From the NCBI RefSeq assembly GCF_024204685.1, contig NZ_CP100350.1, positions 310,001 through 374,000 on the forward strand: a stretch of 64,000 nt of DNA. Reading direction: 5' to 3'. The notes beneath the pieces were generated by a model. The model ran no database searches. It was not told where the DNA came from and was given only the letters and a program-made list of their open reading frames with translations. Positions 35,019 to 42,747 of the stretch are shown here, in pieces. Positions within the stretch are counted from its first letter, which is position 1, and every line of letters starts with the position of its first letter. Both the position numbers and the translations under genes were made by a program. The stretch comes from Gilvimarinus sp. DA14 (lineage in GTDB: Bacteria > Pseudomonadota > Gammaproteobacteria > Pseudomonadales > Cellvibrionaceae).

Positions 35019-36848
35019 TTACTCTTCGCCCAAAAAACCACCAGATTGATGGGCCCAGAGTTGAGCGTACAAGCCGCCTTTGGCGATCAGTTCACTGTGG
35101 CTGCCTTGTTCCACAATACGTCCCTTGTCCAGGACCACTAGTCTGTCCAGTGCGGCAATAGTAGACAGCCGGTGGGCGATAGCGATCACGGTTTTATTTT
35201 CCATCAGTGCGGTTAGGTTGTGTTGTATTACCGATTCTACCTCTGAGTCCAACGCCGAGGTGGCCTCGTCAAGAATCAGAATAGGCGTGTCTTTTAACAG
35301 CACCCGCGCAATGGCAATACGCTGGCGCTGACCGCCGGATAGCTTCACGCCACGCTCACCCACATGGGCATCGTAACCTGTGCGTCCCTGCGCATCTTCC
35401 AGCCCCAGAATAAAATCGTGGGCTTGGGCTTTTTTAGCCGCGCGAATCATATCGTCTTCGCTGGCGTCCGGGCGACCATAGAGCAAGTTGTCGCGAATGG
35501 ATCGGTGCAGTAGTGATGTGTCCTGCGTCACCATCCCGATATGTTGACGCAGGCTGCGCTGAGTGACGGCGTTAATATTTTGCCCATCAATGCTTAGGCT
35601 ACCGTCTTGAACATCGTAAAAACGCAAGAGTAAATTCACCAGGGTGGACTTCCCAGCGCCAGAACGCCCCACCAGGCCGATCTTTTCCCCGGCTTGGATA
35701 TGCAGGTTAAAATCTTCCATCACATTGGCGCTATTGCCGTAGTGAAAATTTACCTGCTCAAAGCGAATGTCTCCAGCATCGACTTTAAGCTCGGGGGCAT
35801 TTTCGCTATCGGTGACACTGAGTGGTTTGGATAGCGTGTTGGCGCCATCCTGGGCGGTACCGATATTTTCGAACAGGGCAGAAATCTCCCACATGATCCA
35901 CTGCGACATGCCGTTAATGCGCAACACCATCGCCAGGGCAGCGGCAATGGCGCCGGTGGTGATGGCGCTGTCGGCCCACAAGCTGATGCCCAGGGCTCCC
36001 AGAGAGAAAATTAATACTGAGTTAAGCGTCCACACACAGGTGCTCAGTACGGTCACCATGCGCATTTGCGGGTGTACCGTTTGCAGAAACTGATTCATCC
36101 CCTCGCGGGCGTAACTCGACTCGCGACCGGCATGAGAAAACAGCTTTACGGTATGAATGTTGGTGTAGGTATCAACGATGCGGCCGGTCATTTCCGCGCG
36201 AGCGTCCGCCTGCTTGCTAGAGATACGTTTTAAACGCGGCAGAAAGTAAGCCAGAATGCTGATGTAGCCCACTAGCCATAACACCATGGGGATCGCGAGT
36301 CTGATATCCAGCGCCGCCATTAGGAAGATCATGCTGCCAAAATACACACTGATGTATACCGCCACATCCAGCAGTTTCATTACGGTTTCGCGCACCGCCA
36401 AGGACGTTTGCATCAGCCGTGTTGCCAGCCGGCCCGAAAATTCATCCTGGAAAAAATGCACACTCTGTTGGATGAGATAGCGGTGCGCTTTCCAGCGTAT
36501 GGCCATGGGAAAGTTGCCCAGCATGGTCTGATGAATCAGCGTGGCATGGATAAAAATAATTACCGGCAGGCCAATAAGTAAAGTCAAACCAATTAAGGTA
36601 AGCGGCGTGCCGTAATCGCGCCACAGGTTTTCCGGGTTGGTGTTGTTAAGCCAGTCCACCAGGTTACCCATGGCGCCGAACAGCGAAATCTCAATAATCG
36701 CAATCAGTGCCGAAAGACTCGCCATCATAAGTAGGTAGCGTTTGGCCCCGCGAGTATAGTGCCAGCAAAACGCGAACAGACCTTTGGGGGGCTGGCTTAC
36801 CGGATCGTCGGGAAAGGGTTTGAGTAATCGTTCGAAAAAAGAAAACAA
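35019..36848 (-). CDS. ABC exporter, fused permease and ATPase (MsbA-like)
   Basis: 609 residues from TTG at 36848. Six membrane helices in the first ~320 residues, then the nucleotide-binding domain with GLVGRSGAGKSTLV (Walker A), LSGGQRQRIAIARVLL (signature) and ILILDEATSALD (Walker B), ending in an H-loop AIAHRLSTI. Half-transporter of the type I exporter family; substrate unknown (lipid or drug are the usual options). The TTG is chosen because FSFFERLLKPFP is where relatives begin and AGAGG lies 7 bp upstream. The frame upstream of that lies in the MITE at 36850-37116. Confidence 0.88.
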   Translation of the reverse strand: MFSFFERLLKPFPDDPVSQPPKGLFAFCWHYTRGAKRYLLMMASLSALIAIIEISLFGAMGNLVDWLNNTNPENLWRDYGTPLTLIGLTLLIGLPVIIFIHATLIHQTMLGNFPMAIRWKAHRYLIQQSVHFFQDEFSGRLATRLMQTSLAVRETVMKLLDVAVYISVYFGSMIFLMAALDIRLAIPMVLWLVGYISILAYFLPRLKRISSKQADARAEMTGRIVDTYTNIHTVKLFSHAGRESSYAREGMNQFLQTVHPQMRMVTVLSTCVWTLNSVLIFSLGALGISLWADSAITTGAIAAALAMVLRINGMSQWIMWEISALFENIGTAQDGANTLSKPLSVTDSENAPELKVDAGDIRFEQVNFHYGNSANVMEDFNLHIQAGEKIGLVGRSGAGKSTLVNLLLRFYDVQDGSLSIDGQNINAVTQRSLRQHIGMVTQDTSLLHRSIRDNLLYGRPDASEDDMIRAAKKAQAHDFILGLEDAQGRTGYDAHVGERGVKLSGGQRQRIAIARVLLKDTPILILDEATSALDSEVESVIQHNLTALMENKTVIAIAHRLSTIAALDRLVVLDKGRIVEQGSHSELIAKGGLYAQLWAHQSGGFLGEE

Positions 36849-36849
36849 A

Positions 36850-37116
36850 AGGGCACCTCTGTCAATTGCTTGCGGTCTCTGGCTTTCAGGAATTTTCTCT
36901 AGCAAGGCGCGCGATGCAGACGGGCTGGTTGCCCCGTCGAAGCAGTGCAACGCAGCTGGAGGGGATTCCTGAAAGCCCCTCCGGGCGCAGCCTGTGCGGC
37001 ACCACAGCGGCGTTTCTTTGCTTGTGAAGGCAACCAGCCTTCATCTGCGCAAAGGGCCTTGCTTGTGGCACCGCGCAGGTTGCGCAGAGACCACAATCAA
37101 TTGATAGCGGTGCCCT
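36850..37116. mobile_element. 267 bp MITE-like double-hairpin element, copy 2
   Basis: Terminal inverted repeats of ~31 bp with a few mismatches (starts GGGCACCTCTGTCAATTG; the other end inverted reads GGGCACCGCTATCAATTG; both reach GGTCTCTG). Inside are two long hairpins: 36881-36893 with 36965-36977 (13 bp perfect) and 36985-37006 with 37064-37085 (18 of 22). Shared core strings AGCAAGGCGCG (36901) and GCAACGC (36947) link it to the element at 23758. No coding capacity. It abuts the ABC exporter start. Confidence 0.78.
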
Positions 37117-37218
37117 AAGACTTTAACTTATCGTTAAGGGCGGATATGCTTGGCGCTGATTGTAACAGGCTGTCAGTAAACTTGTGTTATTGTCGGCCGC
37201 CGGGTTAGAAAGAAAACG

Positions 37219-37608
37219 ATGAAAAAGTGGTTTTTGGTTTACGGCGCGGGCACCTTGGGTGCGTTTATCGCTGCAATTGCGCTGTGGTTAGCGGGGCGTT
37301 ACGGCTTGACCTCGGCACTGGATGTTCGCATAGCCCCTGGGTTGTCAGCCCACTGGCTGTACCCGCGTTTAGTGTGGGGCGGTCTGTGGGGTTTTTTATT
37401 GCTGTTGCCTGCATTTGGTAGCCGCTGGATTTTCAAGGCCCTGGTGTTGGCGCTGGTGCCCACGCTGGTGCAATTGTTCGTGATTTACCCTTACACCACA
37501 GGTTATGGTGTGGCTGGCTTATCGCTGGGCCTGCTGACCCCGCTGGTGATTTACTTGTATTTTGCCGTATGGGCACTGGTGGCCTCTATTACCTTGCGCC
37601 TGGCATAA
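37219..37608 (+). CDS. Small four-helix membrane protein
   Basis: 129 residues with about four hydrophobic helices (LVYGAGTLGAFIAAIALWLA, LVWGGLWGFLLLLPAFG, ALVLALVPTLVQLFVIYPYT, LGLLTPLVIYLYFAVWALVA). No catalytic motif recognised. ATG at 37219 with AGAAAG upstream. The next gene, for a secreted protein, starts 29 bp later, so both may form one unit. Function unknown. Confidence 0.65.
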   Translation: MKKWFLVYGAGTLGAFIAAIALWLAGRYGLTSALDVRIAPGLSAHWLYPRLVWGGLWGFLLLLPAFGSRWIFKALVLALVPTLVQLFVIYPYTTGYGVAGLSLGLLTPLVIYLYFAVWALVASITLRLA

Positions 37609-37637
37609 AACGCAGTCTTGCCTTTAGGAGAAATAGT

Positions 37638-38186
37638 ATGCAGATGTTTTGGAAAAACCGTTTAATGAACCAGGTTATGGTGCTACTGGCAGCGCTGCTG
37701 GTGAGCGTGTCGGTACAGGCGGATGACGCCGAAGATTTAGACCGCTGGCTGGAAACCACGCAAGAGTTTATGCCGATGAAAGATGTATTCGAAGCTATTG
37801 GCGAAAACTCGACCATTGCGAATCAATACAGCGAAGAAGAGTTTCTGGCCCTGAGCGTAGACAAGCAAGATGAAGTGCTCGACGATATGCTCAAAGAGCA
37901 GGGCGTTTACGATAAAATGTATAAAGTGTTAAACGAAAAAGATTGGGATAGCGCCGGTGAATACGTGCGCACCAGCGCTCGCTATGGTAAAGCCATTGCG
38001 TATCAGATGCGTGAAATGCTGACCGCCAGTATGCCCGAAGAACAAAGACAAATGATGCAGGAAATGTCCGGTGAAATTGAGGCAAACCCAGCTGATGTGA
38101 AACTGGTAAAAGATAATTGGGGCAAGATCACCACTTTTATGTCGAAGCACATAGAGCAGGGTAATTTGCCCCCGGCTACTCGCTAA
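37638..38186 (+). CDS. Secreted helical protein of unknown function
   Basis: 182 residues from the ATG at 37638 (TAGGAG upstream); the frame back to 37569 lies in the preceding gene. A signal peptide (MNQVMVLLAALLVSVSVQA) gives a periplasmic acidic helical protein (WLETTQEFMPMKDVFEAIGE, MPEEQRQMMQEMSGEIEANP). I do not recognise the family. A strong terminator follows. Confidence 0.7.
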   Translation: MQMFWKNRLMNQVMVLLAALLVSVSVQADDAEDLDRWLETTQEFMPMKDVFEAIGENSTIANQYSEEEFLALSVDKQDEVLDDMLKEQGVYDKMYKVLNEKDWDSAGEYVRTSARYGKAIAYQMREMLTASMPEEQRQMMQEMSGEIEANPADVKLVKDNWGKITTFMSKHIEQGNLPPATR

Positions 38187-38218
38187 TGTTCGCTTGCCCC
38201 CTATAATCGCTTGAGAAT

Positions 38219-38246
38219 AATGGGCCTATATGGCCCATTTTTTTAG
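38219..38246 (+). terminator. Rho-independent terminator
   Basis: AATGGGCC-TATAT-GGCCCATT stem followed by TTTTTT on the plus strand. It closes the 37.2-38.2 kb pair, and its T tract reaches the stop of the convergent pirin gene. Confidence 0.88.
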
Positions 38247-39094
38247 CCTGCCAACCGACCATTGCGGTAATCATCAATGGCCTGTTCAATCTCATCGCTG
38301 GTGTTCATCACAAAGGGCCCGTACTGGGCTATGGGCTCGCCGATCGGTTTGCCGCCAATCAGTAACAATCGCACTGGCTCTTTGGCTTCCAGCTGCACAC
38401 TCGATCCCGGGCTCAGCAACCCTGCCTGACTGGTGCCCAGGCCGCGCCTGTCGTCACCTACGAGTAGTTCGCCCTCATAGGGGTAAATAAACACATGATG
38501 CTGTTCAGGCAAGCTGAACTCAATGGTGCTGGCGGCGGGCAAATGTATATCCCAGTAGAGCGCTTCAGTGGAAGTTCCATTAATAGCGCCGCGGGTCGTC
38601 GTGCCATCGTCTGCAGTAAATTCGCCGGCAATTACCTTGACTCGACCACCACTTGTTAAAAGATGCTCGGGAATATCATTTGCTGCAATATCCCGGTAGG
38701 CGGCGGGTTTCATTTTTTCGGCTGCGGGTAGATTGATCCACAGCTGAAAACCGCGCATGCGACCCTCTAGTTGTTGCGGCATTTCGGAGTGAATAATACC
38801 CCGGCCAGCGGTCATCCACTGTACGTCTCCGGCGCGCAAGTCGCCGCGATTGCCCATATGGTCTTCGTGCAGCATGTGGCCGTCGAGCATATAAGTGACG
38901 GTTTCGAACCCGCGATGCGGATGCGACGGAAAACCCGCAAGGTAGTCGGCGGCCTCGTCTGAATTGAATTCGTCCAGCATCAATATCGGGTCCAGCCGCG
39001 CGCCCGGTGATTGTCCCAGGCTGCGCTTGATCTTCACCCCAGCGCCATCGCTGGTCGCAAGGGCGGGTATGATTTGCTGTAACTGTCGGCTCAT
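38243..39094 (-). CDS. Pirin family protein
   Basis: 283 residues, bicupin pirin. Metal-ligand motif FPSHPHRGFETVTYMLDG, then HEDHMGN and GRGIIHSEMPQ, with a C-terminal pirin_C domain (HVFIYPYEGELLVGDD). Pirins bind Fe; several have quercetinase activity. GGAGG precedes the ATG. It lies 61 bp downstream of azoR and is probably in the same LysR-controlled unit. Confidence 0.93.
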   Translation of the reverse strand: MSRQLQQIIPALATSDGAGVKIKRSLGQSPGARLDPILMLDEFNSDEAADYLAGFPSHPHRGFETVTYMLDGHMLHEDHMGNRGDLRAGDVQWMTAGRGIIHSEMPQQLEGRMRGFQLWINLPAAEKMKPAAYRDIAANDIPEHLLTSGGRVKVIAGEFTADDGTTTRGAINGTSTEALYWDIHLPAASTIEFSLPEQHHVFIYPYEGELLVGDDRRGLGTSQAGLLSPGSSVQLEAKEPVRLLLIGGKPIGEPIAQYGPFVMNTSDEIEQAIDDYRNGRLAG

Positions 39095-39155
39095 GGTGGC
39101 CTCCTGTATTCAGTGAGCTGTGCCTTTTGGGGGCGATATTTGCTCTGGGCGACTG

Positions 39156-39761
39156 TTACGCCGCCACGGTATCTTCAATTTCGTTTACGGCCTTATTCAG
39201 TGCATCGGTTTTACCATCTTCGCCCATTGCCAGGCCTTCAGCGTAGATAAACCGGGTGTCTTGCAGGCCTAAAAATGCCAAGAAAGTTTTCATATAGCCG
39301 GTTTGTGAGTCGGCTTGCGTGCCCTGGTAGATGCCGCCGCGGGCCGCGAGAATGTATACGGGAATATTGGGCAGCAAGCCTTCGGGGCCGTTCTCGCTGT
39401 AGCGGAAGGTCACACCGGAGCGGGCAATATGGTCAAAGTACGCTTTCAAGGTTGAGGGAATGCCAAAGTTGTACATGGGCAGGCCGATGGATATCAGGTC
39501 GGCCGCTTTAATTTCCTCAATCAGCTCGTCAGAGTAGGCGACGATCTTTTGCTCGGAAGCGCTGCGCTTTTCCGCCGGGCTTAAAAAGGCGTTAAAGCGT
39601 TCGCCGTCCAGATGCGGTACCGGGTTGGCCGCCAGATCGCGAACAATCACTTTGCCTTGTGGATTTTGCGCCTGCCAGCGGGCGACAAACTCGTTGCTCA
39701 GGTAGTTGGATTGGCCATTGTCACCGTTCAAGCTGGTCTTGATTTGCAGCAGAGTTTTCAT
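39156..39761 (-). CDS. azoR: FMN-dependent NADH-azoreductase
   Basis: 201 residues, flavodoxin-like fold. Motifs: phosphate-binding TSLNGDNGQSNYLSNEF, PMYNFGIPSTLKAYFDHIAR and SGVTFRYSENGPEGLLP, then AARGGIYQGT. It reduces quinones and azo compounds by two electrons, giving protection from thiol or quinone stress. AGGAG precedes the ATG. Divergent from a LysR gene, with two palindromes between them. Confidence 0.95.
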   Translation of the reverse strand: MKTLLQIKTSLNGDNGQSNYLSNEFVARWQAQNPQGKVIVRDLAANPVPHLDGERFNAFLSPAEKRSASEQKIVAYSDELIEEIKAADLISIGLPMYNFGIPSTLKAYFDHIARSGVTFRYSENGPEGLLPNIPVYILAARGGIYQGTQADSQTGYMKTFLAFLGLQDTRFIYAEGLAMGEDGKTDALNKAVNEIEDTVAA

Positions 39762-39818
39762 AAAAGGCTCCTTTGTTGTATTCGGGTCGTCATGTTGATG
39801 CTTTGATGTTATTTAAAT

Positions 39819-39840
39819 ATTTATCGTGTAGATGATAAAT
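39819..39840. promoter_or_regulatory. Palindrome ATTTATC-N8-GATAAAT
   Basis: 7 bp perfect arms with an 8 bp spacer in the azoR-lysR intergenic region. Likely part of the promoter/operator, either as a LysR activation site or as overlapping AT-rich -10 elements. Confidence 0.45.
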
Positions 39841-39860
39841 AGCGATTTTTGGGGTAGATT

Positions 39861-39877
39861 AATCGAAATGTTCGATT
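39861..39877. promoter_or_regulatory. Candidate LysR recognition site AATCGAA-N3-TTCGATT
   Basis: Perfect 7 bp arms; it contains the LysR-type T-N11-A pattern (TCGAAATGTTCGA). It lies 13 bp before the LysR start codon, which suits autorepression plus control of divergent azoR. The role is inference. Confidence 0.6.
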
Positions 39878-39890
39878 TAATGAGGCGGGT

Positions 39891-40799
39891 ATGGCTAAGG
39901 ATAAGGATAAGGATACAAAAGTAACCCTGGAGCAGTGGCGCGCACTGATAGCGGTGATAGAGCAGGGTGGCTATGCCCGCGCGGCAGAAGCTCTGTGTAA
40001 AAGCCAGTCCACGGTTTCCTACGCCATCAGTCAGTTAGAGCAAGCGCTGAATGTGGCTCTGTTCAAAATCGAGGGGCGTCGCGCGCATCCTACCGCCGCC
40101 GGCGAAAGCCTGTATCGCCGCGCCAAGCATCTGCTGGCAGAGGCCGAAGCCCTCGAAAGCGCCGCTGAGCGTATGAGCCAGAAAATTGAACCGGTGGTGC
40201 GCCTCGCGGCGGACTTGTTGATTCCCGGTGATCAGGTGCTCGACAGCTTGGCAGACTTTGCCCGCGATTACCCCGCCACCCGAGTGGATGTCCTGGAGTC
40301 GGTGTTAAGTGGCACGGAAGACGCGTTAGTACAAAAACAGGTGGATTTGGCCATCACCGGGCGAATGCCGGCGGGTTTTATGGGCGATCACGTTGCGGAT
40401 ATCTCATTAATAGGAGTGGCAGCGCCGGATCATCCACTGCATAAAATGAAGCGGCGTATTACCCAGGAGGATCTGCGCCATCACCGCCAATTGGTCGTGC
40501 GGGACTCGGGTATCCACCGCCGCTACAGCGCGGGTTGGCAGGAGGCTGAGCAGCGCTGGACCCTGGCCCACATCACCACTTCGCTAACCGCAGTGCGCCG
40601 GGGTTTGGGGTACGCCTGGTTACCCTGTGGCTATATTCAAAAAGACTTGGATACAGGGGCACTAAAGCGTCTGCCCATGGTGCAGGGCGGGGAACGTAAG
40701 GTTTCAGTGTACTTGGTGTACGCCGAGCCAGATATGGCGGGCCCGGCGACTCGGGCCTTGGCCGCGGCGCTGCAGAACAGGCTTAAAGGGCCTAAATAA
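39891..40799 (+). CDS. LysR family transcriptional regulator
   Basis: 302 residues. N-terminal winged helix at about 10-70 (TLEQWRALIAVIEQGGYARA, KSQSTVSYAISQLEQALNVA, FKIEGRRAHPTAAGE), followed by a periplasmic-binding-like effector domain. The N-terminus is unusually lysine/aspartate-rich (MAKDKDKDTK). Divergent from azoR and pirin, which it probably controls in response to a quinone or electrophile. GAGGCGGG precedes the ATG. Confidence 0.92.
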   Translation: MAKDKDKDTKVTLEQWRALIAVIEQGGYARAAEALCKSQSTVSYAISQLEQALNVALFKIEGRRAHPTAAGESLYRRAKHLLAEAEALESAAERMSQKIEPVVRLAADLLIPGDQVLDSLADFARDYPATRVDVLESVLSGTEDALVQKQVDLAITGRMPAGFMGDHVADISLIGVAAPDHPLHKMKRRITQEDLRHHRQLVVRDSGIHRRYSAGWQEAEQRWTLAHITTSLTAVRRGLGYAWLPCGYIQKDLDTGALKRLPMVQGGERKVSVYLVYAEPDMAGPATRALAAALQNRLKGPK

Positions 40800-40807
40800 C
40801 AGGCCCT
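40787..40807. terminator. Inverted repeat at the lysR/SirB convergence
   Basis: AGGGCCT-AAATAAC-AGGCCCT, a 7 bp perfect stem overlapping the LysR stop codon and touching the SirB-like stop. No T tract follows on either strand, so its termination strength is doubtful. Confidence 0.4.
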
Positions 40808-41171
40808 AAAACGCTTTGCTCATAGCCAGATGCAAAATGCCCAGAATCCAGACTATTGCCAAAGCTGCAGCAACCCAGCGCGTGGACTTGGCGCTGGCTT
40901 TGATGGCGACAACGCCACTTAAAATATAAGCCACTACCAATAATAGCTTCACCGTGAGCCAGTTAATTGGCCAGAGCGGATAACCTACGACCAATATAAG
41001 TCCAATACCGCTGGCCAGCAGGCAGGTGTCAATAATGTGAGGCGCAATTTTGAAGAATTTGGCGCGAATAAAACCGGCGCCAGCCTCGCGAGCCAAAAAG
41101 CGAACAAAGAAAAGTCCAATTGAGAGTACAACCAATAATAAATGGGTGTGTTTCAGGGCCATGTAGCTCAT
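40806..41171 (-). CDS. SirB2-like integral membrane protein
   Basis: 121 residues with four membrane helices (HTHLLLVVLSIGLFFVRF, ITTC-like loop, IIDTCLLASGIGLILVVGYP, WLTVKLLLVVAYILSGVVAI, WVAAALAIVWILGILHLAM). The SirB family has no settled function. The ATG at 41162 (ALKHTHLLL) is an alternative start. Confidence 0.75.
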   Translation of the reverse strand: MSYMALKHTHLLLVVLSIGLFFVRFLAREAGAGFIRAKFFKIAPHIIDTCLLASGIGLILVVGYPLWPINWLTVKLLLVVAYILSGVVAIKASAKSTRWVAAALAIVWILGILHLAMSKAF

Positions 41172-41544
41172 AGGTTTAACAGTCTCACCAGTTGCGTTTG
41201 TTGTTTTTTGTCCAGTAGCAAGTTCGCCGGGTTGTGTTTATTGTGCTCGGCTAATCAGGTTTGCAAGATAAAAATTCACCCTCTATGCAGAGCACGGGCA
41301 GGCGATAGAGTACCTTGATCTGCTCCCGGGTCAAAGTATTCGCTCGTATTAAACGACAGTTGCTAGCGGGCCTCATTTCCATGTTGCGGAATGTGAGGTG
41401 ATTGCATCAGCAATTACTCCTGCCGTATTTATCGGATAAATCGACGCGCAAATATTAATAATTTTCCAATTACTGCAACTGTCTGCTGCGTATATGCGTC
41501 ACAATGGCATCCTAATCTTAAGGACTTAGTGCGCAGGAGAGCCC
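41172..41544. other. 373 bp upstream of the RND efflux operon
   Basis: No gene seen. CCTCATTTCC (41371-41380) faces GGAATGTGAGG, an imperfect operator-like palindrome about 160 bp before the adaptor gene. A region rich in A/T (AAATATTAATAATTTTCCAAT) lies closer and may hold the promoter. Confidence 0.35.
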
Positions 41545-42747
41545 ATGAAAAAATTTATCTTACCGGTTGCCATCACTCTTGTGGGCGTGGCGACTATCTC
41601 TGTGTTGGTACTGGCCAAGCCCAAGCCGGTGCCTCAGCCCCCCGCAGAGGACGCCTCGCTGATTCAGATAAAAGTGGCACCATTGGCGCCAACGCAAGCC
41701 AGCCTGAATGTCACCGTGCCGGGAACGGTCAGTCCCAAACGCGAAATCACTCTGGTAGCTCAGGTTTCGGGTCAGGTGGTAAACGTGCAGCCGGGCTTTG
41801 TCGATGGCGGTTTTTTTACCGCCGATGAAGCCTTGCTGCAAATCGATGACCGCGACTATAAAGCGGCTGTCATTGCGGCCGAGGCGCAGCTTGCACAAGC
41901 GCAGCAGCGCCTTGCTGAAGAGCAGGGCCTGGCGCGTCAGGCTAAGCGTGAATGGCACGATTTGGGTGACGCCAGCGCCAACGAGCTGTTTATGCGCCAG
42001 CCGCAGTTAGCGGCGGCTCGCGCCCAGGTCGCTGCGGCTGAAGCTGACCTGGACATGGCCCGGCTAAATCTTGCCAGAACTCACATTCGCGTTCCCTACG
42101 ACGGCCGCGTAGAGCAGACTCTGGTGAATTTGGGGCAGTATGTCAGTGCCGGCACCGAGCTTGCGCGAGTCTATGACGCGTCTGTGGTCGAGGTGCGCAT
42201 TCCGCTCACCGAGGAGCAGGCGGCTCTGGTGGATTTACCTTTTGCCAAACCTCACCAGTTAGCAGAACAGCCCGAAGTCACCATAAACGCGACCGTTGCC
42301 GGTCACAGTTTGCAGTGGCGCGGCGCATTGACGCGCACTCAGGCGGTGGTTGACGAACACACGCGGATGTTTACGGCCGTGGTTGAGGTGGCCGAGCCCT
42401 TTGCCCAAAGCGTGCCCTTGCTGCCCGGCTTGTTTGTCGAAGCTGAGATTCAGGGGCGTGCCTTAGACGGAGTGAGCCGATTACCCCGCGCCGCACTTTA
42501 CCAGCGTACCCAGCTGCTCACGCTTAATGGCGACAATGAAATTACCGTAAGCCCCGTTAAAATTCTGCACAAGACGCAAGAGCATGTTTGGCTGCGCACT
42601 GATTTACCTGCCGCTACTTTGGTGAGTCTGGAAAAGCAGAGCCTGACACCTGCTGGCACTGTCGTCGAACCGCTACAGGAGTCGACCGTTGCCGAGCCCG
42701 AGCAGCCCATCGATCTCGCCGTTCATCACTCGGGGGATAAACCATGA
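41545..42747 (+). CDS. RND efflux periplasmic adaptor (membrane fusion protein)
   Basis: 400 residues. An N-terminal membrane anchor (ILPVAITLVGVATISVLVLA) is followed by a biotinyl-lipoyl half (VPGTVSPKREITLVAQVSGQ), a coiled-coil hairpin (~115-170, AAEAQLAQAQQRLAEEQGLA), the second lipoyl half (IRVPYDGRVEQTLVNLGQYV) and a beta-barrel domain. CAGGAGAG precedes the ATG. Overlaps the pump gene by 4 bp. It would link the inner-membrane pump to a TolC-like channel, for which no gene is present here. Confidence 0.92.
   Translation: MKKFILPVAITLVGVATISVLVLAKPKPVPQPPAEDASLIQIKVAPLAPTQASLNVTVPGTVSPKREITLVAQVSGQVVNVQPGFVDGGFFTADEALLQIDDRDYKAAVIAAEAQLAQAQQRLAEEQGLARQAKREWHDLGDASANELFMRQPQLAAARAQVAAAEADLDMARLNLARTHIRVPYDGRVEQTLVNLGQYVSAGTELARVYDASVVEVRIPLTEEQAALVDLPFAKPHQLAEQPEVTINATVAGHSLQWRGALTRTQAVVDEHTRMFTAVVEVAEPFAQSVPLLPGLFVEAEIQGRALDGVSRLPRAALYQRTQLLTLNGDNEITVSPVKILHKTQEHVWLRTDLPAATLVSLEKQSLTPAGTVVEPLQESTVAEPEQPIDLAVHHSGDKP

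Noticed and set aside
36849-36950. Start of the ABC exporter at 36950
   Set aside because: The extra 34 residues come from the MITE and have no family character.
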